From contig CP060294.1 in NCBI GenBank assembly GCA_014302835.1, forward strand, positions 930,001 through 994,000: a stretch of 64,000 nucleotides of DNA, given 5' to 3'. This document shows positions 35,956 to 45,464 of the stretch, in pieces (position 1 is the first letter of the stretch; each line of letters starts with the position of its first letter). Below the pieces are notes generated by a model. The model was not told where the DNA came from. It saw only the letters and a list, made by a program, of their open reading frames with translations, and ran no database searches. The position numbers and the translations under genes are program-made. This DNA comes from Pedobacter sp. PAMC26386 (GTDB taxonomy: Bacteria > Bacteroidota > Bacteroidia > Sphingobacteriales > Sphingobacteriaceae).

Positions 35956-37776
35956 TTAGGTATTTACGGCTATTTGTTTTTTATAAGAGGACGGTGTACA
36001 ATTATATTTTGATTTAAAAACGGTAGAGAAATAAGTAGGGGAGGAAAACCCTACCTGGTAGGTGATTTCTGAAATTGATAAGTCTTCATTGATCAAAAGG
36101 TATTTGGCTTTTTTAAGTCTTCTGTTCAAAATATAATCATTAATTGTACAATCGAGCAGGACTTTTGTTTTACGGTACAGCTGAATTCTGGATATTCCCA
36201 GTGCATTAGCGACATCGTCTACATTAAATTTATCATTCGCGATATTCTCTTCGATTACGCTGGTGAAATCATTCATGAACTTTTTGTCAGATTTGCTGAG
36301 CATGGCCATATTGCTTTCTGAGGATTGATCGCTTCTAAACTTCCTTTTAAGCAATTTCCTGTTCCAAAGCAGATTTTTCACACTCTCTTTAAGCAAGTTA
36401 AAGTTGAACGGTTTAGTTAGATAGAGATCGGCCATTTGCTTAATCTCGTTTATCTTATGTTCTTCATTTCCATTAGCGGCTAATATGATAATTGGAATAT
36501 GAGAAGTTCTTTCATCATTTTTTAGGGTGGGGGTAATTTGAACCGTTGACTTTTCAGTCAGAGTGATACCTGTAATAATCAGATCGGGTATCATTTCGAC
36601 GGCCAGTTTCAAGCCCTGAGCATTGTTTGTGGTAGTAAACACTTCGTATTCTCCTTTAAAGCTGCTTTTTAGATATTCAAGAAGCTCCTCGTTTTCTTCA
36701 ATAATCAATAAAGATTCCTCGTTTAAATAGCTATCCTGCTCATCGTTTAAGGAGGTGACAGAGCTGTCTTGTAGAATTCCAGCTGTATATTGGTTTAAGT
36801 GAGCAGCACTAATCGTGAAATCTGGGGCGTTTTTCGGCTTTTCGGGAATACTATACCCTTGTTTTAGAGGGAGCTTAATGAGAAAAGTAGTTCCTTCCTG
36901 TTTTTTACTTTGAATATTGATGGTTCCATGATGCAATTCAGTGATCTCTTTAGAAAGAGAAAGGCCAAGACCTGAACCAAAGAAACTGCCTTTGTCGGCC
37001 TGATAAAATAACTCAAACACATGTTTAACCTCTTCTTCGGTCATTCCATTTCCATTATCTGATACGCTGATTTCCAGGATCTGGTCAGCTTGATTGTTTT
37101 TCAGGCCAATTTGTATCTTACCGTGTTCAGGACTAAACTTAATAGCATTAGATAATAAATTAAACATGACCTTATCAAACATGTTTTTGTCAAACCAGAT
37201 CATAATCTCTTTATCAGAACTGGAGAGTTTCAAGTCTATGTTTTTTCTTAAAGCGAGGGCTTTAAATGAGGATATGATGTCTTTTGAGAAAGCAACAAAG
37301 TCTTGAGGGGTAAGGTCAATCTTCATTTTATCGTATTCTATCTTTCTGAAATCTGTCAGTTGGTTGACCATCAGTAATAGCCGCTGAACATTTCTGTGGA
37401 TCAGGTTGAGCTGGTGTTTAGATGTATGTGATGGGTTTTTGTTCTCCAGCATCTCATCCAGTGGTAGCAGGATTAGTGTAAGAGGTACTCTGAATGCATT
37501 AGAGATATGTGTAAAGAAACTAAACTTTGCTTCGGCTGTTGCTTGAGTAGCCGTAGATAGTGCAACTAATTCTTCCTGTTGTCGCAGTGCTTCTTTATTT
37601 TTCAGCTCTAACTGGTTGCTTTTTCTTCTATTCTGATAAAGTAAATAACATGCAATGAAAGCAAAGATGATGGCCAGAGCTAATGCGGTGACCAGGAAAT
37701 TCAGGCTATCCTGATGTACTGTGTGCATTGGCTTCTCCACCAAGGATACTGAATTTGTTTTTTTGTCTGCTTGCAT
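35956..37776 (-). CDS. HTCS-like regulator with both phospho-acceptor sites lost
   Basis: 606 residues. One membrane helix (about 27-47), coiled coil (50-80), HisKA-like helices (84-145), HATPase domain (about 195-305, with NLLSNA, SDNGNG and GSGLGLSLS intact), receiver-like domain (about 353-472) and an AraC helix-turn-helix pair (515-602, GFSSPTYFSTVFKSKY). It lacks the large periplasmic sensor of classical hybrid systems. The phospho-accepting His in the usual SHEFRTP is Asn93 (SNAFRVP); the receiver Asp in DLIISD is Gly403 (DLIITG), and the conserved Thr is Ala. Only the receiver Lys455 remains. ATP binding may persist, but a phosphorelay cannot run through these residues. It likely controls the divergent SusC/SusD genes by another mechanism. 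Confidence 0.9.
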   Translation of the reverse strand: MQADKKTNSVSLVEKPMHTVHQDSLNFLVTALALAIIFAFIACYLLYQNRRKSNQLELKNKEALRQQEELVALSTATQATAEAKFSFFTHISNAFRVPLTLILLPLDEMLENKNPSHTSKHQLNLIHRNVQRLLLMVNQLTDFRKIEYDKMKIDLTPQDFVAFSKDIISSFKALALRKNIDLKLSSSDKEIMIWFDKNMFDKVMFNLLSNAIKFSPEHGKIQIGLKNNQADQILEISVSDNGNGMTEEEVKHVFELFYQADKGSFFGSGLGLSLSKEITELHHGTINIQSKKQEGTTFLIKLPLKQGYSIPEKPKNAPDFTISAAHLNQYTAGILQDSSVTSLNDEQDSYLNEESLLIIEENEELLEYLKSSFKGEYEVFTTTNNAQGLKLAVEMIPDLIITGITLTEKSTVQITPTLKNDERTSHIPIIILAANGNEEHKINEIKQMADLYLTKPFNFNLLKESVKNLLWNRKLLKRKFRSDQSSESNMAMLSKSDKKFMNDFTSVIEENIANDKFNVDDVANALGISRIQLYRKTKVLLDCTINDYILNRRLKKAKYLLINEDLSISEITYQVGFSSPTYFSTVFKSKYNCTPSSYKKQIAVNT

Positions 37777-37818
37777 AGGTTAGGTAGTGATAAGCTGATA
37801 ACAATATATATAATTTTT

Positions 37819-37855
37819 TGGTCATACTGTATTCAATACACTATGTCTGGTCATA
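37819..37855. promoter_or_regulatory. Direct repeat TGGTCATA in the divergent control region
   Basis: TGGTCATA occurs at 37819-37826 and 37848-37855, 29 bp apart, in the 413-bp AT-rich gap between the AraC-type regulator and susC. Direct repeats spaced by whole helical turns are typical targets of AraC-family dimers. A short palindrome GTATTCAATAC lies between them. Nothing else is recognisable in the gap. Confidence 0.35.
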
Positions 37856-38189
37856 ATTAATGAATTTATCATTATTGTATTCGTCTCTATAATGTTACAA
37901 TTTCTAAATAAAATCAGCAACGCTCAAACAATTTGACCTATTTAATTTTTAAATTATTATTTAATGTATTGTTTAGTAGCGCTTTGTGGTTTAAATCGGC
38001 ATAAATTGATTTTAGTTTGAATTGATACAGAATCAATAACTAGGGAATTTATTTACACATATATTGCTTTTACTAATGGGCCAAAACTGGTCTGTGAAAT
38101 TGCAAATTGAAATTGTCCAATGTCTTCTTCAAAACCTAAAACAAAAAACAGAAAACCTTTCTAATCAAAATAAACTAAACCAAATAATT

Positions 38190-41100
38190 ATGAACGAGTT
38201 TTTACCCAAAAAAAAATGGTTTGTCTTTTTAGACAAACCAAAATCTCAGCTGGTGCAAAGAACAATATTATGTTGTCTTGCTTTACTCAGCTTTAACCTA
38301 TCTTCTTATGCACAGTCGGTTGTCAAAGGAGTCGTATCCGATAATGATAAAAACACCTTAATTGGCGTGACCATCTCCGTTGCTGGTACAACCGTGAGAG
38401 CAATGACTGATGCGAATGGTAAGTATGCTATCAATATTCCTGCAACAGGAAAACAGCTGGTTTTTAGCTATGTCGGTTTGCAATCACAAACGGTAGATAT
38501 TGCTGGCCGCACTACGGTTAACATTACCTTATCTTCAGGTACTGATCTGGAGGCTGTGACTATTGTCGGTTATGGATCTGTAAAAAAGAGCGATCTGACA
38601 GGTGCAGCGACTACAATTTCTGCTAAAGATTTTAATAAAGGACCTTTAATTGCCCCAGATCAACTGATACAGGGAAAAGTAGCTGGCGTACAAATGATTA
38701 ATAACAGCGGGCAGCCTGGAGGAGCCTCTACGGTTAGAATCAGGGGAAATACAGCCATGACTGGTTCCGGACAACCCTTATATATTGTAGATGGTGTGGC
38801 ACTTGATGGCCGATCAGCAAGGCCAACGGGAAATGGAGGAACAGCTACGGCTCCTAGAGACAATAAATTAACAGCTTCAGGTACTTCATCTCAGGGAAAT
38901 CCATTGAATTTCATTAATCCTTCCGATATCGAGTCGATGGAGATTCTAAAAGATGCATCAGCGACTGCAATTTATGGTTCAAGAGCAGCTTATGGTGTAG
39001 TTTTGATTACTACAAAAAGAGGTAAAAGCGGGGAAACAAAGATTGATGTGAGCGCATCGGCAGGGGTGAGTACCTTGGCCAGGAGGCTTAAGACGCTGGA
39101 TGCTGGTGAATTCCGCAATGCATTAAATAAATATGAATTAAAGGGTTTGGATTATGGGGACAATGTTGATGCAATGAAAGCAATTACCCGTACTGGCTAT
39201 AACCAGAATTATTCTGTGGCGATCAGCGGTGGGAATGATGGAAATGTTTTTCGTGCCTCTTTAGGTTATCAAAATCAACAAGGTATTGTTAGAAGTAGCG
39301 ATTTTAAAAAATATAGCGGATCATTTAATGGGAATTTTAAATTTCTGGAGAGTAAGAAATTAGGATTGGATGTCAACCTGATTAGTAATCAATATCTGGA
39401 AAGTCTCCCTCCAATATCTACTGATGCTGGTTTTACAGGTAGTTTAATAGGACAGGCGCTGTCATGGAACCCTACGCGTTCGATGTATAATCCAGATGGA
39501 TCTTTATTTATCGAGCCGAAATCGACAACAATTAATCCAATGGTCATGTTAGCGGCTTCAAGTGACAAATCGAAAGTAACTACCATATTGGGAAGCGTAT
39601 CCCCTTATTATAAAATTACTCCCTGGTTAGAATTCAGAATGTTAGCCAGTATAAATTACAGTACCGGTATCAGAAGAGCTTCTACCCGCAGTTTTCTGAA
39701 TCTGGATGGCGTAAAACCAGATGGTTCATTTACTGGTGGTGTGGCTAGTTATTCAAATACGGAACTGATTACTCAGCAATTTACCAATACTTTGAACTTT
39801 AATAAAGAAATCGCGAGTAAACTAAATCTGAATGCGATTGTTGGTTATGAGTTTACCAATTATATTAATAAGGGTCAGAATTTGACTGCCAAAGGTTTTG
39901 GTGATGTTGCTGTAGATTATACGGATATCTTCCATGCTGTTGCACCTGCTAACCGCACTGCGAACTCTTATAATGATCCAACTACACAATTGCAATCTTA
40001 TTTTGCCAGAGCGATTTTTAATTATGATAATAAATACTTACTAACTGCAACATTCAGAGCGGATGGTTCAACCAAATTCGGTTCGGACAACCGCTATGGT
40101 TATTTCCCTTCATTTGCAGCAGCGTGGAATATTAAGAATGAAAGCTTCATGACCAATGTCGCCTGGTTGAACCAGTTAAAGCTGAGAGTAGGATATGGTA
40201 AAACTGGTAACCAGGAATTCCCTTCAGGATCAGCTCAGCAACGTTATGACATTGTTTATTCAGGAACCAGTCAATCATTGGTTGGTGTAAATAATGAAAA
40301 TAAAAAATTAAAGTGGCAATCAGACAAGCAGACAAATATTGGTGTTGATTTTGGTCTGTTTGGTAATAAAATTACTGGATCTGTAGATTATTTTAATAAA
40401 ACAACAACTGATCTTTTATTTCCGCAAATTCCATTGCAGCCAGCAAATCCAGGAGTTACTGTTACATGGGTTAATTTGCCGGGGCAAATCTCTAATAAAG
40501 GGGTTGAACTTACATTGAATGCCAATATTATTGATAAACCAGATGTTTCTTTCTCTTTAGGAGGTAATGCTACTTTTATTAAGAATAAAGTAAAAAATAT
40601 TGTTGGTATTATTAAAACTGGTTCACTAAGCGGACAAGGATTGAGTGATGTTACATTGGAGGTTATTCAAGATGGGTTACCACTGTTTGCTATGGTAACC
40701 AGGGAGTATAATGGCTTAAGTCCTGCTGGAATATCTCAGTATACTCAGGATGGTTACAAATCTTTTTATCTGGGCAATCCGAATCCAAGTGTTATCCTGG
40801 GATTTAATATGAATGCGCGGTATAAAAAGCTAACATTCGGAGCGAATTTTAACGGATCATTAGGTCAGAAGATTTATAACAATACAGCGAACTCAGTATT
40901 ACCAATCTCTAATCTTGGAATTGGTAAAAATATCGCCTCTAGTTTATTAAATTCTCCTATTCAGGAATCTCTGGCAAATCCAATTGCAGCTTCCTCAAGG
41001 TATATTGAAAATGGAAGTTATGTGAAATTAGCCAATGCGACAATCGGTTATTCGATCGGTAATATCGGGAAATCAATCAAAGGCATGAACATTTTTGTAA

Positions 41101-41255
41101 ATGGACAGAATTTATTTGTAATTACTAAATATACTGGTTTCGATCCTGAGGTGAATGTTGATAAAAGTATCAACGGGGTACCTTCAGCGGGAGTTGAATA
41201 TATTCCTTATCCAACGTCCAGAACGTTTAATTTAGGTGTAAACTTTTCTCTTTAA
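38190..41255 (+). CDS. SusC/RagA-type TonB-dependent transporter
   Basis: 1021 residues from ATG 38190; an upstream in-frame TTG would add a leader that does not look like protein. Signal peptide (TILCCLALLSFNLSSYAQ), regulatory-like domain (about 48-125; VKGVVSDNDKNTLIGVTISV), plug (about 130-270; GYGSVKKSDLTGAATTIS, IRGNTAMTGSGQPLYIVDG, MEILKDASATAIYGSRAAYG) and barrel ending LGVNFSL. There is no STN domain, so unlike the first SusC it does not talk to a FecR protein. Its SusD partner follows after 3 bp. It is divergent from the HTCS-like regulator and sugar kinase operon, suggesting an oligosaccharide as cargo. Confidence 0.93.
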   Translation: MNEFLPKKKWFVFLDKPKSQLVQRTILCCLALLSFNLSSYAQSVVKGVVSDNDKNTLIGVTISVAGTTVRAMTDANGKYAINIPATGKQLVFSYVGLQSQTVDIAGRTTVNITLSSGTDLEAVTIVGYGSVKKSDLTGAATTISAKDFNKGPLIAPDQLIQGKVAGVQMINNSGQPGGASTVRIRGNTAMTGSGQPLYIVDGVALDGRSARPTGNGGTATAPRDNKLTASGTSSQGNPLNFINPSDIESMEILKDASATAIYGSRAAYGVVLITTKRGKSGETKIDVSASAGVSTLARRLKTLDAGEFRNALNKYELKGLDYGDNVDAMKAITRTGYNQNYSVAISGGNDGNVFRASLGYQNQQGIVRSSDFKKYSGSFNGNFKFLESKKLGLDVNLISNQYLESLPPISTDAGFTGSLIGQALSWNPTRSMYNPDGSLFIEPKSTTINPMVMLAASSDKSKVTTILGSVSPYYKITPWLEFRMLASINYSTGIRRASTRSFLNLDGVKPDGSFTGGVASYSNTELITQQFTNTLNFNKEIASKLNLNAIVGYEFTNYINKGQNLTAKGFGDVAVDYTDIFHAVAPANRTANSYNDPTTQLQSYFARAIFNYDNKYLLTATFRADGSTKFGSDNRYGYFPSFAAAWNIKNESFMTNVAWLNQLKLRVGYGKTGNQEFPSGSAQQRYDIVYSGTSQSLVGVNNENKKLKWQSDKQTNIGVDFGLFGNKITGSVDYFNKTTTDLLFPQIPLQPANPGVTVTWVNLPGQISNKGVELTLNANIIDKPDVSFSLGGNATFIKNKVKNIVGIIKTGSLSGQGLSDVTLEVIQDGLPLFAMVTREYNGLSPAGISQYTQDGYKSFYLGNPNPSVILGFNMNARYKKLTFGANFNGSLGQKIYNNTANSVLPISNLGIGKNIASSLLNSPIQESLANPIAASSRYIENGSYVKLANATIGYSIGNIGKSIKGMNIFVNGQNLFVITKYTGFDPEVNVDKSINGVPSAGVEYIPYPTSRTFNLGVNFSL

Positions 41256-41258
41256 CTA

Positions 41259-42782
41259 ATGAAAACTGATATGAAAAATAAATATATAACCGCTTTGATG
41301 ATACTGACAATAGCATTGTCGGGCTGTACAAAACTGGATGAGAAGTTAAATGGACAAATTGGTAATGGTGGGATTAATAGCGGGAACGTTGCCGACTTGT
41401 TAAATGGGAGTTATAAGGCTATGCGCAGTCCTTATCAGGGGCCATTTGGCTTCTGGTCATTGCAGGAATTTCCTTCGGATGAGGCCATTGTGCCAACGAG
41501 AGGGGGAGACTGGGATGATAACGGAGCCTGGCGTGCTTTACATTTACACCGTTGGGAAGCGGATCATACCCGTGTTTCAAGTAGTTTCAGAGATTTAAAC
41601 GGTGTAAGTTATGCTTCTACAAACGTATTGTTATATAAACCTACACCTACACAGGCCGCAGAAGCAAGATTCCTTCGTGCATTTGCGCAATTTTCTATTC
41701 TGGATGGTTGGGGACAGGTTCCATACCGTGAGCCTGGAGAAGATGTTAGTTTACCTTCAAAGGTCAGGAAAGCACCTGAAGAAATTGCCTATCTGATTGC
41801 AGAATTGACAGCGATTATCCCTTCACTTACTGATGGACCTAATTACCTGGCAAATAAAGATGCGGCAAAGATGTTGTTGATGAAGTGTTACCTCAATAAA
41901 GGTGCATTTTTAAATCGTGCTGCACCTGCTTTTGATGTAACTGAAATGGCAAAAGTGATTGCACTGGCTGATGAAATTATCAACTCTGGTAAGTATAAGC
42001 TGACGCCAAATTATTTTGATAATTTTGCCCCCAATAATGATAAATTATCGACGGAGAATGTATTCACAGCACAAAATATTGGTGGTTCTGATGGTGGAGA
42101 TGTGAAAAGTATGTGGGTGCCACCTTTGCATTATAATCAAAATCCAAATGGTAACAACGGGTTCACAACATTATCTGATTTCTATAAAAAATTTGAAGCA
42201 TCTGATCAGCGTATTGGTGGTGCATATGCTGGTATGACCAATATTTCTGGTGTTAAAGTCGGCTTTTTGATTGGCCAGCAATATGATCAGAACGGTACAA
42301 TAATTAAAGACAGACGTAATAATAATCTAATCTTTACGCCAGAAGTAAGTAATATTGAGACTGATCCTAGCCACCTGGAAGTTGCAGGTATCCGGGTCAT
42401 CAAATACCCTATTGATTATGTCAATGGTTCAACCGGTAAAGCAGACAATGACTGGGTTTATTATAGATATGCAGATGTACTTTTAATGAAAGCTGAAGCG
42501 CAGTTAAGAACAGCCTTAGGAGGCCCTGCGTTGATTATTGTCAATGCACTTAGAGCAGTCAGAGGAGCTAGTGCTTTAGGTAGTTTAACACTGGACAATT
42601 TACTGGATGAACGCGGACGTGAGTTCTTCTGGGAAGGTGTAAGACGACAAGATTTGATTCGTTTTGGTAAATTCCTGAACCCTTGGCAAGAGAAACAGGT
42701 TGATGATCCAAGGAACCTGGTGTTTCCTATTCCTGATAATCAGCTGAGCAATCCTAATTATATTCAGAATCCAGGCTATTAA
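41259..42782 (+). CDS. SusD/RagB-family outer-membrane lipoprotein
   Basis: 507 residues from ATG 41259 (an ATG at 41271 gives a signal peptide of more usual length). The lipobox LSGC sets the lipidated Cys at about residue 23. The SusD body shows the N-terminal TPR-like helices (EARFLRAFAQFSILDGWGQVPY) and the conserved C-terminal block (DNLLDERGREFFWEGVRRQDLIRFGKF). It caps the SusC channel encoded just upstream. A terminator follows, and no glycoside hydrolase is encoded in the unit. Confidence 0.93.
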   Translation: MKTDMKNKYITALMILTIALSGCTKLDEKLNGQIGNGGINSGNVADLLNGSYKAMRSPYQGPFGFWSLQEFPSDEAIVPTRGGDWDDNGAWRALHLHRWEADHTRVSSSFRDLNGVSYASTNVLLYKPTPTQAAEARFLRAFAQFSILDGWGQVPYREPGEDVSLPSKVRKAPEEIAYLIAELTAIIPSLTDGPNYLANKDAAKMLLMKCYLNKGAFLNRAAPAFDVTEMAKVIALADEIINSGKYKLTPNYFDNFAPNNDKLSTENVFTAQNIGGSDGGDVKSMWVPPLHYNQNPNGNNGFTTLSDFYKKFEASDQRIGGAYAGMTNISGVKVGFLIGQQYDQNGTIIKDRRNNNLIFTPEVSNIETDPSHLEVAGIRVIKYPIDYVNGSTGKADNDWVYYRYADVLLMKAEAQLRTALGGPALIIVNALRAVRGASALGSLTLDNLLDERGREFFWEGVRRQDLIRFGKFLNPWQEKQVDDPRNLVFPIPDNQLSNPNYIQNPGY

Positions 42783-42800
42783 TTAAGGTTTGGACCTATT

Positions 42801-42840
42801 AAAAAAGGTTAATCTGCGTATTGCAGGTTGACCTTTTTTT
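42801..42840 (+). terminator. Terminator after the second susCD unit
   Basis: AAGGTTAATCTGC pairs with GCAGGTTGACCTT (two G-T wobbles) around GTATT, followed by TTTTT. Confidence 0.85.
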
Positions 42841-42950
42841 GTGTTTACGCCAATTATTCTGATTGTTAAGAATAATGGTAAAGGAATTAATTTGTAGCTA
42901 AAATTTAAAAGTTTTTTTTTACTTTAGTATCGGACGAAAAAACAATTTAA

Positions 42951-43667
42951 ATGATTTTAAATCGAAAGAACCTCAGATACATCATCATAACAATTTTGTT
43001 TTTAGGCGTCAGTTCGTTTGGGGAAGCACAAGAGCTGGTTAAAGCGAACTTCAGAATCTCACCAGAGACTGCAACAATTAGTACTGTAGTTTTCAGACTT
43101 GGTGAGCTTGATTTCCGGATTGATCAGCAAGGTGAAATCTACTTTTTGAATAAAGGTACAAAGAGAAATACAGAATGGAGCGATTATACAGATGATGAGT
43201 ATTATGATGATAATTCTGGTGAGGAGACCAAAGGGAAGCCGAAAGTAATTGGGGGCCTGAAGCTGGAGTATTACGATCGTTATGCAGGTGATGGTATAAT
43301 TGGGAAGATTAAATCTATTGGAGCTACGCGAATGGAGTATTATGATCGCTATGCAGGTGATGAGAAAAAAGGTAAGATCAAATCAATTGGCGGTTTTAGA
43401 TTTGATTATTTTGACCGTTATGCCGGTGACGAGAAAAAAGGTAAAATGAAATCATTTGGTGATAACAGGATTGAATATTTTGACCGTTATACAAGTGCTG
43501 AAAAACAAGGAAAACTAATTTCCATAGGTGCTGCTAAAATTGAATACCATGATAAAAACAATGCTCCTGCAACCAGAATCGGTAAAATAAAATCGATCAA
43601 AGGTAATACACCTAAATTGTATGTAACTATTGATTGGAAAAATAGAATGTCAGACTTCAATGACTAA
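42951..43667 (+). CDS. Secreted protein with five 23-residue repeats
   Basis: 238 residues. A signal peptide (YIIITILFLGVSSFGEAQ) directs export. Residues about 30-75 are a beta-rich lead (FRLGELDFRIDQQGEIYFLN), then an acidic stretch rich in Asp and Tyr. Residues about 100-220 are five near-identical repeats of 23 residues built on EYYDRYAGDEKKGKIKSIG; the last is degenerate. In DNA this is a 69-bp tandem repeat from about 43250 to 43600. The pattern of aromatic, charged and Gly-Lys positions suggests stacked beta-hairpins, but I know no family. It is followed by a tiny gene that overlaps its end by 8 bp. Confidence 0.8.
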   Translation: MILNRKNLRYIIITILFLGVSSFGEAQELVKANFRISPETATISTVVFRLGELDFRIDQQGEIYFLNKGTKRNTEWSDYTDDEYYDDNSGEETKGKPKVIGGLKLEYYDRYAGDGIIGKIKSIGATRMEYYDRYAGDEKKGKIKSIGGFRFDYFDRYAGDEKKGKMKSFGDNRIEYFDRYTSAEKQGKLISIGAAKIEYHDKNNAPATRIGKIKSIKGNTPKLYVTIDWKNRMSDFND

Positions 43668-43782
43668 AAATGCGAATTACTGCTTGCTGAAGACTATCTC
43701 CACTATCCTGTTTTTATTTACCATTCAGGTTGGAAAGGCACAGAAAGCCTTTACGGTTGACCAGGTTCCTGACCAAAACTAA
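43660..43782 (+). CDS. 40-residue exported peptide, possibly the stub of a decayed gene
   Basis: ATG at 43660 overlaps the stop of the repeat protein (ATGACTAA). The product starts MTKNANYCLLKTISTILFLF and has a signal peptide ending QVGKAQ, leaving about 12 mature residues before two stop codons in a row (TAATAA). The same frame then reads WASAIYCADFTSYPDCGAQT without a stop for some distance into the opposite gene, so this may be a longer secreted protein that acquired stops. Low certainty that a functional product is made. Confidence 0.4.
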   Translation: MTKNANYCLLKTISTILFLFTIQVGKAQKAFTVDQVPDQN

Positions 43783-43874
43783 TAATGGGCTTCTGCTATT
43801 TATTGTGCTGATTTTACTAGCTATCCGGATTGTGGCGCACAAACCTTAGGCAAACAGAAACTGGTAATCTCTTT

Positions 43875-44528
43875 TTATAGTTTAATTAAGTCATTTCTAA
43901 GGGCAAATAAAACTAAGCCTGTACGGGATTTAATCTCGAATTTTTGAAAAAGCGACTCTCTGTAATTGTCTATGGTATGCGGACTGAGGTTCATTTTATC
44001 GGCAATTTCTTTGTAGGTGAATTCTGAGCAGCAGTGTTCCAGGAATTTACGCTCATTTACAGAGATTTCCTGCAGCAGATTTTTGGAAGAATTGTTTTCT
44101 TGTAAGGATCTGATTAATTTGCCTGACACCTGGTTATTCATGAAATAGCCATGTGCAGCTATAGTTTTGATTGCAGTAATCAGATCTGAGGTTTTAGATT
44201 CTTTAAGTAAATATCCTCCCGCTCCGCTTCTGAGCATTTCGATAATGGGTTTATCTTCGTCATGCATGCTTAAGGCCAGAATTCGTATTTGCGGATGGTT
44301 ACTGGTCAGCCATTTTGTAGAATCATATCCATTCATTTGCGGCATATTGATATCCATTAGAATGACCTGAGGCAGCGCATTGATCTCAAGCATGCTGATC
44401 ATTTCTACTCCATTGGAAGCATCAAAAAGAATGTCGATTTCATCTGACTCATCTAGCAGGCTGACCATCCCTTTTCTAAATAAAGTATGGTCATCAACAA
44501 TTGCAATAGCTATTTTTTTATCTTCCAT
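43875..44528 (-). CDS. NarL/LuxR-type response regulator
   Basis: 217 residues. Receiver domain 5-125 with acidic pair VDDH (11-14), phospho-accepting Asp59 in ILMDINMP, Ser in LALSMHD and Lys in YLLKES. The LuxR-type helix-turn-helix spans about 150-212 (YKEIADKMNLSPHTIDNYRESLFQKF). It is the last gene of a four-gene minus-strand operon with a histidine kinase, a membrane protein and a lipoprotein, and should be phosphorylated by that kinase. Targets unknown; the upstream lipoprotein promoter region is an obvious candidate. Confidence 0.93.
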   Translation of the reverse strand: MEDKKIAIAIVDDHTLFRKGMVSLLDESDEIDILFDASNGVEMISMLEINALPQVILMDINMPQMNGYDSTKWLTSNHPQIRILALSMHDEDKPIIEMLRSGAGGYLLKESKTSDLITAIKTIAAHGYFMNNQVSGKLIRSLQENNSSKNLLQEISVNERKFLEHCCSEFTYKEIADKMNLSPHTIDNYRESLFQKFEIKSRTGLVLFALRNDLIKL

Positions 44529-44678
44529 ATCTGAGCGCGCGCTTAAATTTATAAATTAAAAATGTTTATTACTGGTTTTTTAGCGAAACAATGCAAATAA
44601 CGCTGATAATCCCTTTTCTGCCTTGTGGAAAATTAGCCTGAAGTAGTAAGTGAAACGTAAATAATTTGTAAAAATACT

Positions 44679-45464
44679 TTATTTGTAAGGTATCGAAACC
44701 TGAATTTCAGTACCTGCGCCAGGATTAGAATTGATTATGAAATTTCCATCCATCATTAATGTCCGTTTCTGAAGATTAAATAGGCCCAGGCCATCGCCAG
44801 CTGTTATCTTTTCTTCCAGAACAAAACCTTTTCCATTGTCCTTTACACAAAGAGAGAGAGAGTCCTTTGTTTGATCGATCGTGATTTTAATCTGGCTGGC
44901 TTGCGCGTGCCGGAGAATATTGCTGAGTATTTCCTGAAATAACCGAAACAGGATTAACTCTTTATCGGCATGTGCCGAAATTGAATGTGTCGTGTTGTCT
45001 TTGAACTGAACATCGAAGGCAAGGCTCTTACTTAGCCAATCCAGTTCATAGGCAATAGCATGCCCCAGACTTTTTTTAATCAGCTCCTGTCCATTCATTT
45101 TCTTTGAAAGCTGTCTTAACTCTTTAATTGCACGCTGAGTTAATTCTGCGGCAGTATTGATTTTTTCTTCTCTTAAATGGTCAGCTTTAATGGAGCTTAA
45201 AGTCATGCTGGTCAGGCTAAGTAATTGTCCGATATTGTCATGCAGATCACTAGCAATAGTTTGCAGGATATGCTCCTGCACTTCTATCTGACTTTTTAAT
45301 AATTCCAGTTCAAATGTTTTCTTCAATACTTCTTTTTCTTCCAGGTGTTTAGCCTTCTTTTTATTATATAAAAAGATATAAATAATCAGAAAAAGTGGGG
45401 CAATCAGAAAGATAAATGTGATTATGAAAATCAGTATGATTAATTCCTTTGACGATATCTGCAT
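44679..45464 (-). CDS. Sensor histidine kinase (HisKA_3 type)
   Basis: 261 residues from the Met of MQISSKEL; an upstream Met 21 bp earlier is possible. One N-terminal membrane helix (ELIILIFIITFIFLIAPLFL), a coiled coil, the phospho-accepting helix with DLHDNIGQ (His of HisKA_3) and a HATPase domain (ILSNILRHA, VKDNGKGF, GDGLGLFNLQKR). No own sensor domain exists. Its start overlaps the 3' end of the membrane-protein gene by 25 bp, and that protein is a likely sensory partner. Partner regulator is the NarL-type protein 150 bp downstream. Confidence 0.9.
   Translation of the reverse strand: MQISSKELIILIFIITFIFLIAPLFLIIYIFLYNKKKAKHLEEKEVLKKTFELELLKSQIEVQEHILQTIASDLHDNIGQLLSLTSMTLSSIKADHLREEKINTAAELTQRAIKELRQLSKKMNGQELIKKSLGHAIAYELDWLSKSLAFDVQFKDNTTHSISAHADKELILFRLFQEILSNILRHAQASQIKITIDQTKDSLSLCVKDNGKGFVLEEKITAGDGLGLFNLQKRTLMMDGNFIINSNPGAGTEIQVSIPYK

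Noticed and set aside
38064..38189. N-terminal extension of the second SusC
   Set aside because: The TTG start gives a leader before an otherwise complete signal peptide; ATG 38190 is better.
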